Assembly: GCA_017654935.2 (NCBI GenBank)
Contig: CM065706.1
Coordinates: 13,331,174-13,395,173, forward strand
Length of the DNA stretch: 64,000 bases
From: Phymorhynchus buccinoides
Taxonomy: Eukaryota > Mollusca > Gastropoda > Neogastropoda > Raphitomidae
Reading direction: 5' to 3'
Position numbers and translations under genes: made by a program. The notes beneath the pieces are model-generated. The model was not told the DNA's origin, did no database searches, and was given only the letters and a program-made list of their open reading frames with translations. Of the stretch, positions 21,240 to 32,019 are shown piece by piece. How positions within the stretch are numbered: the first letter of the stretch is position 1; each line of letters begins with the position of its first letter.

Positions 21240-21597
21240 TACCACACAAACAAAATTTACAAATACACAAGTGCAGAGAACAACAGAACATGGGTTTTTG
21301 TTGTTTGTGGCTCAAGCCACAAACCTATAACTCACTTTGTCGGTCGGTCGGTTGGTCGGTCGGCCCAAAATTGTCGCACTTCAAATCGAGGCTACACTTC
21401 AAATTGAGGCCGCTCTTTAAAATAATGTATTTTAAAAGCATACAAAATAATAAACTGTAAACATACGTAATACAGACACTACAACAGACACGACGAGTAT
21501 GCTGTGCTTCTTTTGATGAGTATAAGTAGGATACATAGTTTTAAATGTTTTCCAAAAGATATAAAAAGTTACGAAATGGTGCAGAGATAACATTCTG

Positions 21598-21789
21598 GGC
21601 CTGTATTCACGTATTCACGTGAATACAGGCCCTGGGACGGTATTCATGTCGAGATAGCATGAGACTTGGCATGATGCTAACTTAGAAGCTCTTCCAAAAG
21701 TCCTATTAAATCCTATAGGACATTGGAAGAGCTTCTAAGTTAGCATCATGCTAAGTCTCATGCTATCTCGACATGAATACCGTCCCTGG
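21598..21789. mobile_element. Foldback MITE pair: short hairpin plus 159-bp palindrome
   Basis: A 37-bp hairpin (GGGCCTGTATTCACG and its complement) sits directly against a nearly perfect 159-bp palindrome (21631-21789) whose arms carry GAGATAGCATGAGACTT and AGCATGATGCTAACTTAG. The hairpin matches the ends of the related copy at 21964-22122, suggesting an internally deleted sibling. Confidence 0.8.
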
Positions 21790-21963
21790 TTTACAGATTA
21801 AAATTATTGAAAAGCCAGGGGAGGTGACTCATGATTGGAGTGGTAAAAATAGACCGCGTGCCACAAACTATTGCGAATTCGCGCTTGTTTTTAAATAGTC
21901 TTTTTCAAACAACATAGACAACACAATACTTCACCTCTTCACAGTCGAGCAGTCTCCAAATGA

Positions 21964-22122
21964 CCAGGGCCTGTATTCACGTTGACATAGCATGAGACTT
22001 AGCATGATGCTAACTTAGCAGCTCTTCCAATGTCCTATAGGATTTAATAGGACTTTTGGAAGAGCTTCTAAGTTAGCATCATGCTAAGTCTCATGCTATC
22101 TCAACGTGAATACAGGCCCAGG
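21964..22122. mobile_element. Foldback MITE, second 159-bp palindrome
   Basis: Same family as 21631-21789 with a different outer end (CAGGGCCTGTATTCACGTT and its complement). Arms of about 75 bp are almost perfectly complementary. The spacing between the two copies is only 174 bp. Confidence 0.85.
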
Positions 22123-22521
22123 TTTAGACAGAAAATATAAAAAACCCATTGTTGTTGAATACAGTTCAGAAGTGTCAGAGGGAGGGAGAGGTGGGAGAGT
22201 GGAGAGAGGTGTCAGAGGGAGGGAGAGGTGGGAGAGTGGGCAGAGGGTGGAAGTTAGAAATAGTGAATGCAATCTCATCAATGGCGGAGGAAAAAAAAGA
22301 AGAAAAAAAAGTGGGTGATTGAAAAGGGATAGTGGATAAGAATTCAGTGTGTGAATAAACATCTAGACTGCCAAGATTGTGAAGAATAATATCACACACA
22401 CACAAACACACACAGACAATGAGCGAGTCACTGCGGGCTTTCGCCTCTTAGTTTGGTGGCTGTTCTCACGTATACAAAAGTTTTTCAAACAGCCAACAAG
22501 AAATTATTGATTTTCTTATTA

Positions 22522-22678
22522 CACTGGAACTCCCTTATAAGACCTTCAAAAATCATCCAAAATGAGGTCTTTATAAGGGAGGTAATTTTAATACTTACAA
22601 AGAAGGGCGATGTCTCAGAGAAGTAGGTCTTATGTGGGGAGTCTTATAATGGGAGGTCTAATAAGGAAGGTTCCACTG
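22522..22678. mobile_element. pogo/Tc1-like MITE, CAGTGGAAC family
   Basis: TA at both sides, CACTGGAACTCCC...GGTTCCACTG ends, GTCTTATAATGGGAGG interior. Confidence 0.8.
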
Positions 22679-22727
22679 TATCATAAAATTTAAAAAGGAC
22701 CTCTAAAACTCAACAATACAATAAGAC

Positions 22728-22890
22728 TCAATCTGAGAAAATGGCCTAGAGATATATATATCTTTCCTGACGTGTCTAAACCAAAAACCATCATCCAGGG
22801 CTATGAGTTATGACGTCAAAAGTTATGACATCATCAATGACACCACACAGCCTGTAGTAGATACCTGAGGCAGGCAGTGAAGGGGTAACC
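22728..22890. mobile_element. piggyBac-like MITE, family PB-B, partial
   Basis: The interior GACTCAATCTGA, TATGACATCATCAATGACA and the right end GGCAGGCAGTGAAGGGG match the complete copy at 40331-40563. The left end is missing, next to the pogo-like element. Confidence 0.65.
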
Positions 22891-23197
22891 CATTCAAACA
22901 ATACACGTTAGTCGGAGTGTTCGTCGAGGGAAAAACAGGTGGATTTTCAGGATTGCTTTAGCCCTTTCACCGCCAATGTCGCATTTATGCACCACAGTCA
23001 CTTACCACCCATGTCACTAAAAGGTATCCAATCTGGACCTATTATTCGAAGACCCTAGTATTTTCTTACAAGGTTCGTACAGATCTGTGTCCAAATAATT
23101 CCAGGACTTTTCCAGGACAAGTTTACAAAATTTCAAGGACTCAATCTGGCATACTGGTCAATGTCGGTTTCGTTCCCGCCCGAGTTGCTTGTGCTTG

Positions 23198-23382
23198 TAG
23201 GGTTAAAATTCCTAGCTCGCTACTATGAGAGCGACTATTTCCGACAACCACAAATTTCACTTTTTCGTTACTTGAACCATTTACCTAACCCTAACCCTAG
23301 AAAAAAGTGAAATTTGTCGTTCATGCTCAATGTTGCAAAATGCCGCAGTCTTATAGTATAGCGAGCTAGGAATTTTAACCCG
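23198..23382. mobile_element. Foldback element nested in the hAT-like element
   Basis: Inverted ends GGGTTAAAATTCCTAGCTCG...CGAGCTAGGAATTTTAACCC, 20 bp each, with further complementary CACAAATTTCACTTTTT/AAAAAGTGAAATTTGT inside. About 185 bp. Confidence 0.8.
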
Positions 23383-23397
23383 ACAGTGCTTCTGGCA

Positions 23398-23544
23398 TTA
23401 ACAATGGCTTTTTACAGCACTCTCGTCCATGCTGGTGATGTCAAAGTTCTTTTTGCACACTGTGCAGCTAGCTTTCAGTTTTGAACCATCTGTTGACGGA
23501 GCTAACCAGCTCTGATATTCTTTTTTTTTGTTGCAGCCAAACAT
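23398..23544 (-). pseudogene. Transposase N-terminal CxxC zinc-finger fragment (hAT/BED-like)
   Basis: ATG at 23544-23542 to TAA at 23400-23398, 48 codons. After a short Lys-rich start it reads YQSWLAPSTDG, then KASCTVCKKNF and SAVKSH. This W-L-x-P / C-x-x-C / S-x-x-x-S-H layout resembles the zinc-finger region at the start of many hAT-family transposases and BED-type proteins. The frame stops right after the first His-Cys, so only the N-terminal half-domain remains. It sits centrally in the 829-bp element, on the minus strand. It may once have continued by splicing. It is a remnant; function as a protein is not implied. Confidence 0.6.
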
Positions 23545-24240
23545 CGTTGAAAATGCAGTCTCCTTTACCGGAAAACGGAAGTACGGTAAAGGGAAGTAGC
23601 TTCAGCGGCAGACAACTCGCGCAAATGTCTGCTATGATCGCGATATCGGTATGACCTTAAAAGTTTTTAGTTTTTTTATTTGAATTTAGCTTTAACCTTC
23701 ATTTATTTTTTGTGGAGGAGAGATTTTGACTTTGATGGATTGAGATTAAGGACGTGGTCAGACGATTTTGAAAATTCCAGGACTTTTCCAGGAATCTTGG
23801 GGCCTTTGCTGTTTTTCAAGCACTTTTCAAGCCCTGGAAAAGGCATTGTTAATTTTCCACTACTTTTCAAGGTTTCAAGGACCCTGTACGAACCCTGTTC
23901 TTAATTTTGGGAGGTAAGGATAGGCCTAATGTTATACATGTCACAGAGGAATTCTCAATATTGCAGAGATCTTTTTAAAAAGTTAAGTTTAATTGTATTT
24001 TTCGCTGAAAATGGCTGGCGGCGAAAGGGTTAAAGGCGGAGAGGGTCAGCTGCTGACGGAGGGAGAGGAAAAGTTGGTTCCAGGCTGTAGGTTCTGAAAT
24101 GGCGAAAGAACACCGGCCAACAGTTGGTTTCTTGTTATACCTAGGGACCTGAAGGGAGAGAGAATCTGAAACTGATCGCAACATCCATGCACAAGGTACA
24201 TAAAACTTCCCACAAACTCACATTATACAGCAGTATACAA

Positions 24241-24895
24241 TAATAATAATAATACTGAACATTTATATTGCGCCTTACTCCCTGTGCAGGGAGCTCAAAG
24301 CGCTTTACATAGACAATAAAACACAAACAAGTCATTATACACATAAGACTCGCTACAATCAAATCAAATATATAAAATAATATTATTTAAACAAAGCCCT
24401 GTTCATAACCACAACATTTGAAACAATATTATAAGAAAAGAAACAAAATTGCAAGGGAAATCAAAGTTCATGAGATACATTATTGCGCAAACACACGCAC
24501 ACTAATAGAGAAGCACACAGTCATACACCACGCACACATCAATGGGCATTCACACACACACACACACAAAGCCACGCGTGCGCATGCTTGCACGCACCGA
24601 TCCCAATTCAACCACCCCCACTTGCACGCAAGCACACATACCCATGATTCAGGTTCTGAAACAGACTCAAACTCAGAAGCATGTGGATTTAAGGTCAGAT
24701 GTGAGTGGTTAGTGGTATGAAGCATCAAAGAGGTGAGTTTTCAAAGAAGTCTTGAAAGACTGAACTGTGGAAGAATGGCGAACACTGTGTGGTAAGCCAT
24801 TCCAGACTGAAGGAGCAGAGTGTGAAAAAGAGGATTCTCCAAAGGATTTTGTTTTAACACGAGGAGTAGAATCACATTGACTGATTGAGACCAGA
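24241..24895 (-). mobile_element. CR1/L2-type LINE, 3' end
   Basis: (AAT)n tail plus GCGCCTT...GAGCTCAAAGCGC hairpin at the left; upstream on the minus strand at about 24725-24880 is a frame encoding SAPSVWNGLPHSV and QSFKTSLKTHLF, the conserved CR1/L2 C-terminal tail. A CA microsatellite interrupts the 3' UTR. It is 5' truncated by, or adjacent to, a CAGAGCTTCAGATTG MITE end. Confidence 0.75.
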
Positions 24896-24960
24896 GCTTC
24901 AGATTGTTTTCAGACTTTGTGAGTCATATGACCCCTGACTACAGGAAATGAGGGGTCATT
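24893..24960. mobile_element. CAGAGCTTCAGATTG-family MITE, fragment
   Basis: CAGAGCTTCAGATTGTTTTC followed by GACCCCTGACTACAGG and AATGAGGGGTCAT matches one end of the complete element at 45035-45283. Confidence 0.6.
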
Positions 24961-24964
24961 TTTT

Positions 24965-25218
24965 TTAACCCTTTCACCGCCAAAATCGCATTTTAGCACC
25001 ACAGTGATTTAACACCTTTAAAAGGCATCAAATTAGGGTCTATTTATTATCCAAAGACCCTATTCAAGGCTATTGTCTTAGTTTTGGGAAGTAAGGATAG
25101 ACCTTATTTTATATATGTCACAGAAGAATCCCCAATACTGCAGATGGATTTTGTTCTCTACCCAAGTAAATTTAATGGAATTTTTTGGCTGAAATGTGGC
25201 TGGCGGTGAAAGGGTTAA
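24965..25218 (+). mobile_element. piggyBac-like MITE, family PB-A
   Basis: TTAA (24965-24968, 25215-25218) with CCCTTTCACCGCCA...GGCGGTGAAAGGG ends. Confidence 0.9.
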
Positions 25219-25765
25219 AATGATGGGCCACTAATGTGTTACTAAACCTAAATTTCATACATTACATTATGCGTGTAGGCGTGTGTGTGTGTTCGTGAAC
25301 ATGCACATGACAGTGTATGCATGAACAGAACTTTAAATTTATTGCTATAAAAAGTCAAGTTAGTACTTGGCATACATATAATGAGGCAGAGAGAGATAGA
25401 CTCATAGAGAGAGAGAGAGACATAGAGGGGAGGGGGGGACATTTGGATAAACTTAGTTCATAAGTCATGTAGTAAGTTGTAGATCTAGAAAAACAATTAC
25501 AAAGACCATGCAAGTTTTTATGCCTACAAAACCTTTTTTAGGATGACTGAATGACGTAAAATTGTTATGACATATTTGTGAGGTGATGGGAAAAGAAAGA
25601 AAAATCTGATTGAAATGACGTTCTCTCTCTCTCTCTCCACTCATGCTTAATGATCGCATGCGTCTGGTGCATTACAAGGTGTAAACATGCGTCAGTTTGA
25701 CAAAATGCGCGTGAACAATCTGAAGCTCTGTGAAACATGTAATCAATGCACAAAAACACACACAC

Positions 25766-25979
25766 AGACCTGTTTACCCCCTACACAAGTCTTGAGTAGT
25801 CTGGATAGCTGAAATGAGTAGTTTTGGTGCAAAATATGTAGTTTTATTCATAAAACCATCAAACAATGTTCACTGAAAATGAGTAGTAATCAAGAAGTAA
25901 AGAGCATTATTTTCAATTTTGAATAGTAGTAGAGGTCCAAATTGAGTAGAATACTCAAAAGAGTAGAGTAAACAGGTCT
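25766..25979. mobile_element. CAGACCTGTTTACC-family MITE at array edge
   Basis: Inverted ends CAGACCTGTTTACC...GTAAACAGGTCTG, 214 bp, immediately before the 139-bp tandem array. Family members are also at 33544-34353 (long) and 34861-35126. Confidence 0.75.
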
Positions 25980-26585
25980 GCATACAACTTGGGAGTCATT
26001 CTTCAAAACGAGGTGCACAAACTTAACACCCACACACATACGTACACTTAACTGAACATCAACACACACACACACAATAATCTCACAATTCAACACATTC
26101 TTCCTCTGTCAGCCAAAACACATACAACTTGGGAGTCATTCTTCGAAACGCGGTGCACAAACTTAACACCCACACATACATGCACTTAACATCAACACAC
26201 ACAAATAGTCTCACAATCCATCACATTCTTCCCCCAGTCAACCAAAACACATACAACTTGGGAATCATTCTTCAAAACGCAGTGCACAAACTTAACACCC
26301 ACACATATACGTACACTTAACATCAGCACACACACACACAATAGTCTCACAATCCAACAAATTCTCCCCCCCAGTCAACCAAAACACATACAACTTGGGA
26401 ATCATTCTTCAAAACGCAGTGCATAAACTTAACACCCACACACATATGTACACTTAACATCAGCACACACACACACAATAGTCTCACAATCCAACAAATT
26501 CTCCCCCCCCCAGTCAACCAAAACACATACAACTTGGGAATCATTCTTCAAAACGCAGTGCATAAACTTAACACCCACACACATA
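25980..26585. repeat. Tandem array, about 139-bp unit, left part
   Basis: Units containing CATACAACTTGGGA, CATTCTTCAAAACGCAGTGC and TAGTCTCACAATCCA repeat at 25980, 26119, 26248, 26384 and 26525. Each unit also holds an internal CA run and a C run of variable length. The array continues at 27920-28380. Confidence 0.9.
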
Positions 26586-27919
26586 TGAGGCAATGTCAAA
26601 AGGTGCCATGCCCCACCCCTACCTCACAAAATTGTCCATAACTTAATTTCATGATGCTTATGATCTCAGTGATTAGTCTGTCTGTGTTGTAGAAACATTA
26701 AAAATGTTTATTAAACAGTAAAAGCTATTGAAGACATCAAATTAAAAAAAACTATTAGCGAAAATACCGGCACTAGATGGCCGAAATCGGCGTGCATTTT
26801 GACTGTGGTGAACAGTGCACCACTTGGAGGGCTTGTGGTTCCAAATAGATACAAATAGCAAACCCATTTTCAGTTGTATTATGTTCTTCTGTAATCTTTG
26901 CAACTATAATAATGTTCAAAATAAAATGTTCATGTGTATCTTTACGGTAATATTACCTCAAAGTCGGTATGTTACTTGCTACATTTGTCGTCACATTGAG
27001 AGCTAGCAGATAACTGTTTGCCTTGACTAACAAAAATATAGAACGAGTCTAAAACGAAGGTTATAGATCCATTGGAAGTTGCTCTTTTTAACACCTATTA
27101 GTACAATAGGTTTTTTTGTTGGTAATAGTTAGCAAAATTACATCATTTACGGATTGTCGTCACGACGTCACAAGTAACACTTATGAGCTTTCAATGTTTA
27201 TTACAATTAAAAAATTCAGTCAACAAGAACGGAACCCACAGTTTCTGTAAACCTTCGACTCAGTGTGCATGCTCAATAGCTTTTCCACTCTTTTCAACAT
27301 CGAAAGAGCGAAGAGAAGGCTCATAAATTTTTGTTGTCACGGAGGAATTTATGTTACAAGTAACATAATCTTGTAGCAAGTAACACACAAACCATAGTTC
27401 ATTTTTATATCAATTCGATTGAAGCAATAATTTGGATGGAAATATTGACAGCTTGGCACAAAACTTCTTTATTTTGATCTACTCTTCTGCTAGTGGGTGC
27501 CAAAATTATGTTGTAGGGTAAGAGACCCCCTGTGACGGGAGATCTTGTGGTGTCACATGTCACAAGTAACTCATGAGTTACGATTTTAAGTTGAAATTAG
27601 GCACATTACAAGTTTACTTCACAACACTTTGGCTGTTTCAGTAATACTGAAGCAATATTTCTTGAAAAAGTACTTTCTTTTCTGTTGGTTTATGAGACTT
27701 AATGACTTCAATCACATGTTACTTGCTACCTGTGACAACACTTCAATTTGTCGTCACATGGATTTGTGTAGCAAGTAACATAAATAAAGTTCTACTCTCT
27801 TATTCATTTGGCTTGAATTTTTTTATCATTACTTTACAATATACACATGGAATGTTTATGATCTTTGCTTTACTCTTCACACATCATAGTACTTTATGTT
27901 GTCACGTGTCACAAGTAAC
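26586..27919. other. 1.33-kb segment with dispersed CAAGTAACA motifs, splitting the array
   Basis: This segment separates the two halves of the 139-bp array and is unrelated to it. It carries at least eight copies, in both orientations, of a motif near TGT(C/A)(A/G)CAAGTAACA: about 26970, 27167, 27354, 27373, 27558, 27716, 27766 and 27904. GTCAC often precedes the motif. No long coding frame and no clear inverted ends were found. It may be an insertion with clustered binding sites or a diverged satellite. Confidence 0.55.
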
Positions 27920-28380
27920 ACACAATAGTCTCACAATCCAACACATTCTTCCCCCATCAACCAAAACACATACAACTTGGGAGTCATTCTTCGTACACTT
28001 AAACGCAATAGTGCACAAACTTAACACCAACACACATACAGTGCACTTAACATCACTTAACACACACACAAATAGTCTCACAATCCATCACATTCTTCCC
28101 CCATCAACCAAAACACATACAACTTGGGAATCATTCTTCAAAACGCAGTGCACAAACTTAACACCCACACATATACGTACACTTAACATCAGCACACACA
28201 CACACAATAGTCTCACAATCCAACAAATTCTCCCCCCCCCAGTCAACCAAAACACATACAACTTGGGAATCATTCTTCAAAACGCAGTGCATAAACTTAA
28301 CACCCACACACATATGTACACTTAACATCAACACACACACACAATCCAACACATTCTTCCCCTGTCAGCCAAAACACACC
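27920..28380. repeat. Tandem array, about 139-bp unit, right part
   Basis: Three further units (CATACAACTTGGGA at 27969, 28117 and 28254). The plus-strand frame 27702-28325 through it is a repeat artefact. Confidence 0.9.
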
Positions 28381-28399
28381 AACACCAGCAGATATGCTT

Positions 28400-30711
28400 A
28401 GTTACACTTTTTATTTTTTTATTTGGGAATAACAGAACAAAGTTCTAGCATCCCCCCTTGGGCACGAGCTTGCCATCGATCCCTGTATGAGTTGTCAAGT
28501 TGTTCCAAGTTTGTTGCACCCCCTAAAATAATAAATTCCTCGCACAATGAATAACGAATGAGTCCCCCTTCGTTTCATTGTTCCAAACTACTTTCCCCTT
28601 TTCTTTTTGCTGTTGTTGTTGTTGTCTTGTAGTCTACTATGATTAATCACAAATCACTGAATCAGCAACACGTTCCTTTTAAAAAGTTCAACAGTATGAA
28701 ATTATACAGTTAATTAAAAGTGTATTATTTGTTTTTGTTGTAATTTGTTTTTCTTTTCTGTTTCGCTGCTTATGTGTGTGTGTGTGTGCGTGTGCGTGTG
28801 TGTGCGTGCGTGCTTGTGTGTACGTCTTTAGTTTTGGTTTGTTTTCTTGAGAAAAAAAAACTACCCAAAACAACAACCAGTTTCAGCGAGAGAGAGAGAG
28901 AGAGAGAAGGAAAAAAAACCCAACCCACAATGGCCAATAACGAAAAAACAAAAGCAGTGGGCGGCCATGTAAGATCACATTTACTCTCAACACGTCCGGA
29001 ACGAAGTCTGTTGGAAACTCCACTCACTGCATTCAAAGTAGATTCTAAGTCCAATGCAAAAGCGTCTAAGATTGAGGAGCCTCCGAGGGGCAGAAAAATA
29101 ATATATCACCTGCACTTTTTTTTTAAATCACCCGGATGGTCACCAAGTGTCTACAGAAAAAACCTGTCTGTAAAGTTTGGTTGGTTTTCAATTCGTGTCT
29201 TTTAGTTTTGTTTTTTAACAACGAAAAAAAAGAAAAAAGGGTAGAAGTCAACAAGTTGGTAAAAAAAAAAAAAAATAATAATAATAATAAAAATAATCAC
29301 TGAAAGATCCTGGGGAAAGGTCTTTAAAACATCACGGGAAGTCTGATCTTGTCCACAATTTGAAGAAAACCTGGGTTTGTGCAATACACGCGCTGTGTAC
29401 GACCGACCGCAGATGGCTTGAAGGATACAAGGTCTTCAGGGAGAAACCTGACCGCGCACAGTGAGGTGACAGGCCTCATGCAGTTCATAATAATAATAAT
29501 AATAACACGCAGTTTTTTTAAATTATTTTTTATAAAACACTAAGATGCGATTGAAGATGTTCAGGATTATAAACAATTTGTCTTCACGTTGAGTCGGTTT
29601 TTTTAAAACTGTTTTTGTTTTTCCCTTAAACTGTACTTCGTGTTGTTTCATAAGGTTTTTTTAAGTCTTGAACGTTGTCTCAGCAATATACCCACGGTTA
29701 ATCAATCAATCAATCAATCGATGCAGTAAAAAAAACAAAAAAGGCGAAGCTCTCTTCTTCGTCACCAAACCTCCGAAAGACACCACAAGGGAAGGAAAGA
29801 CAAAAAAAAAAAAAAAAAAAAGGACCGAACGAGGTGGGAAATGGGTGGGGTGGGGTGGGGGTTGGGGTGGGAGGTGGGGGGGGGTGGGTGGGTGGGGGGA
29901 TGTGAAAGGTGAGAAGTGATGAGCCACTACATATGCTGTATATATATATATATATATATATACTTTGGACACAAAACCACACACAAATCAAAATTGGTTG
30001 GTAAATGACCGGTGCCGCGGCCAAGACCGGCCCGTTTTTTTCTTTTCCTCTTTTTGATATCCAATGCTTCAGTTGAAAGCAGGTGGTCAAAAGCTGATCA
30101 AAAGCCGAGTTTTTTTTGTTTCATTAACGGAAGGACGAACTTGTTATCAAATACCAAGCCAAAGAATCGTCAGAATCCGAAAACAGTTCGTGATGAGGAC
30201 GGGAATCGAGCATGAAGAAAGAGAAGGAAAAAGAAGATGATTATGAAGAAAGAAAGAAAGGAAGAAAAATATTTAAACAAAATTGCATTACTGATTATTA
30301 TTAAATCAATCGATTCAAGGCTAAACAATAGAGACCCTGCTACACAGAGAACTCTACAATCTTCAAAAACAAAAATCTTACATTCTTTTTTTCTTTTCTT
30401 TTTTCTTCTTCTAAATATGTGGATGGTGATGGGAGAAGCTGGAGTTTAGGAGGGGGGGGGGGGGAGGGGGGAGGGGGAGGTAGTCTGAAAAAATCCGAAA
30501 ACCCACAAGAAGAAAGACAAAAAACCACGATCCACAGATGCCAGATTGATTGGATGAAGTAGAAGTAGTAGTTGTAGAAGAAGCAGAAAGGGGAGGTCAG
30601 TGCCATCTGCACAGAGCGCGGGACCCTGAGGGGGGGGGCGAGCAGCCGATGGGTGTGGCCTTGCCAGTCCGTCCCAGCATGCAATGCTGCCCTGCAGCAC
30701 ACACCCGCCCT
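28400..30711 (-). other. Candidate 3' UTR of the YTHDF gene
   Basis: Unlike its surroundings, this 2.3 kb shows few recognisable transposons and, read on the minus strand, is T- and C-rich with many homopolymers, as in long animal 3' UTRs. It follows the candidate stop codon at 30712. Two AATAAA signals on the minus strand lie near 28408-28424. (GA)n, (TA)n (29939-29962) and poly-A/T tracts occur. The assignment depends on the terminal exon being right; no transcript evidence is available. Confidence 0.35.
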
Positions 30712-30741
30712 CTAGTTGTGCCGCCCGCCGCGACGACTGTC
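30712..30741 (-). CDS. Probable terminal coding exon of YTHDF
   Basis: On the minus strand a pyrimidine tract (CTTTTT then C8) and TTTCAG acceptor ends at 30742. The exon then reads nine codons, DSRRGGRHN, and TAG. The acceptor is phase 0, matching the donor of the big exon at 38298, whose coding ends with QRGGR. Vertebrate YTHDF proteins also end in a short Arg/Gly/Lys-rich tail shortly after the YTH domain. This makes the pairing plausible, but the exon is tiny and the intron 7.5 kb. The alternative is another exon between 30.7 and 38.3 kb, or read-through of the intron. Confidence 0.45.
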   Translation of the reverse strand, partial: DSRRGGRHN

Positions 30742-31005
30742 CTGAAACCCAGGGGGGGGGGAAAAAGCGTTTAGCGCGTTACCAAAAAAACGAAAGAAAG
30801 CAAATGTAGAATAATTGTTACAGAAGAAATATTAAAATATTTAGTACAACCAAACGTGGGTGTGGTTGGTTTTTTACAACATAGCAGCTTCACTTCTTAC
30901 GCACAGATGTGTGTGCACCTCCGACCAGAGTCTCAGATTGTTGGCACGCCTGCGCCATTTACACACATTAAAAAGAAACTGCATATTTACAAATTCATGG
31001 GTGCT

Positions 31006-31354
31006 CCTGGGAAATTTCAAAAAGCCTGCAAGGCAGGGGTCCAGGGCCCGCCCAGGCACCGGCGGAGTGCAGGGACAGCGCCCCTCCTGGGGGTTCTGGG
31101 GGGGCAATGCCCCCCTGGATGCTGGAGGGAAACAACAGTTTCCAATGTAACCGACAGGCTCTCGTTGCACTTTCACTTTTGGTTAAAACTTCCATGACCT
31201 CTACTATAACCAGCAAAATGCATCTTCTCAAATTCTCATAACCCAGCGACGCCAGCTCCAGGCAATAACAAAATATGAAAAATCCTGAACTTCAGGACAT
31301 AGGGGACAAAAACATCCTGAACTTCACGACATCCATGAAAGCAGGAGCATCCAT
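31006..31354 (+). mobile_element. MITE with CATGGGTGCTCC ends, copy 1
   Basis: CATGGGTGCTCCTGGGAAAT at the left, GGAGCATCCAT at the right; interior GGCGGAGTGCAGGG and CTCATAACCCAGCGACGCC. Shorter relative at 32020-32308. Confidence 0.65.
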
Positions 31355-31393
31355 ACAACTTGTAATGCGTCTATCTGGCGCTTGCCAATAATT

Positions 31394-31845
31394 AAGGACT
31401 AGCGGCTAGTTACCCACAGTGGTACTGGTAGTGCGTTCGCCTCGTGTCAAGTAAACCCGAGTTCGAACCTGGGTACAGGGGATTTTTCACTTTGCACTAG
31501 GTCTTACGGTCTGAACGTGGAGTCATTCGGATGAGAGGATAAACAGAGGTCCCATGTGCCCATGCACTTAGCACACGTTAAACCCAGTGGCAACAAAAAA
31601 GTTGTCATTTGGTCATAATCCCCCCCCCCCCCCTTCCTTCCACATCAGTCACACAAAAATCGCAGGCCAAAAAAAAAAAAGGGTGGCGCGCCTCTGGCTG
31701 CGACGCGCTCTCCAGGTGGGAACAACACGAATTTCACAGACACACCTCTGCGACTATAAAGTACCTAATACCATCGCCGCTTTGCGCCTTTCCTCACCCG
31801 TCACCACAATAAACCAATTTCAACCCAGCTCTTCAGAATAGCAAT
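31394..31845 (+). mobile_element. tRNA-derived SINE, family S2
   Basis: The head has a box A-like segment (GTGGTACTGGTAGTGCG) and a box B (GAGTTCGAACC, about 31466). The body includes GTCTGAACGTGGAGTCATTCGG and a tail region ACGTTAAACCCAGTGGCAAC. A poly-C tract and GGTGGCGCGCCTCTGGC region follow. A second copy with shared blocks is at 45005-45710, and a fragment at 35690. Confidence 0.65.
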
Positions 31846-31911
31846 CGCCTTCTCAGCTGTGTGCAAGTCATAGTCTGACACAACTGACTAGCGCACACAC
31901 ACACACACATG

Positions 31912-32014
31912 CAGGCATCAGAATAGTCTGAAGTCCAATCCTCTGAAAACCGCGGTACAAGGGCCATCAAGACCCCAGACTATGGTGGGATAATGCTGAC
32001 AATTCTGATGCCTG
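31912..32014. mobile_element. Compact CAGGCATCAGAAT-family MITE, 103 bp
   Basis: CAGGCATCAGAATAG at the left and AATTCTGATGCCTG at the right with only about 75 bp between. It is an internally deleted form of the 15211 family. Confidence 0.8.
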
Positions 32015-32019
32015 CACGT

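Larger units (their letters stand above)
23069..23897 (-). mobile_element. hAT-like element with vestigial zinc-finger ORF
   Basis: Ends CAAGGTTCGTACAG...CTGTACGAACCCTG and 6-bp target duplication TTCTTA (23063-23068, 23898-23903). The empty site is visible in other PB-A copies. Subterminal regions carry repeated CCAGGACTTTTCCAGGA and ACTTTTCAAGG motifs. A 48-residue minus-strand ORF (23398-23544) has a zinc-finger half. A foldback element (23198-23382) is nested inside. Confidence 0.85.
22958..24033 (+). mobile_element. piggyBac-like MITE, family PB-A, split by a hAT-like element
   Basis: Left part 22958-23068 and right part 23898-24033 join to a standard family member. TTAG (a mutated TTAA) is on the left and TTAA on the right. 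The interruption is the 829-bp element at 23069-23897. Confidence 0.85.

Noticed and set aside
27702..28325. 207-residue plus-strand ORF
   Set aside because: Its second half is translated tandem-array units (ILPPSTKTHTTWESF repeated), and the first half lacks codon bias and a promoter.
25980..28380. CRISPR-like array
   Set aside because: Units of about 139 bp are wholly repetitive without unique spacers, in a eukaryotic context.
28774..29205. 143-residue plus-strand ORF
   Set aside because: Starts in a TG microsatellite and crosses GA and poly-A tracts; the region fits a minus-strand 3' UTR better.
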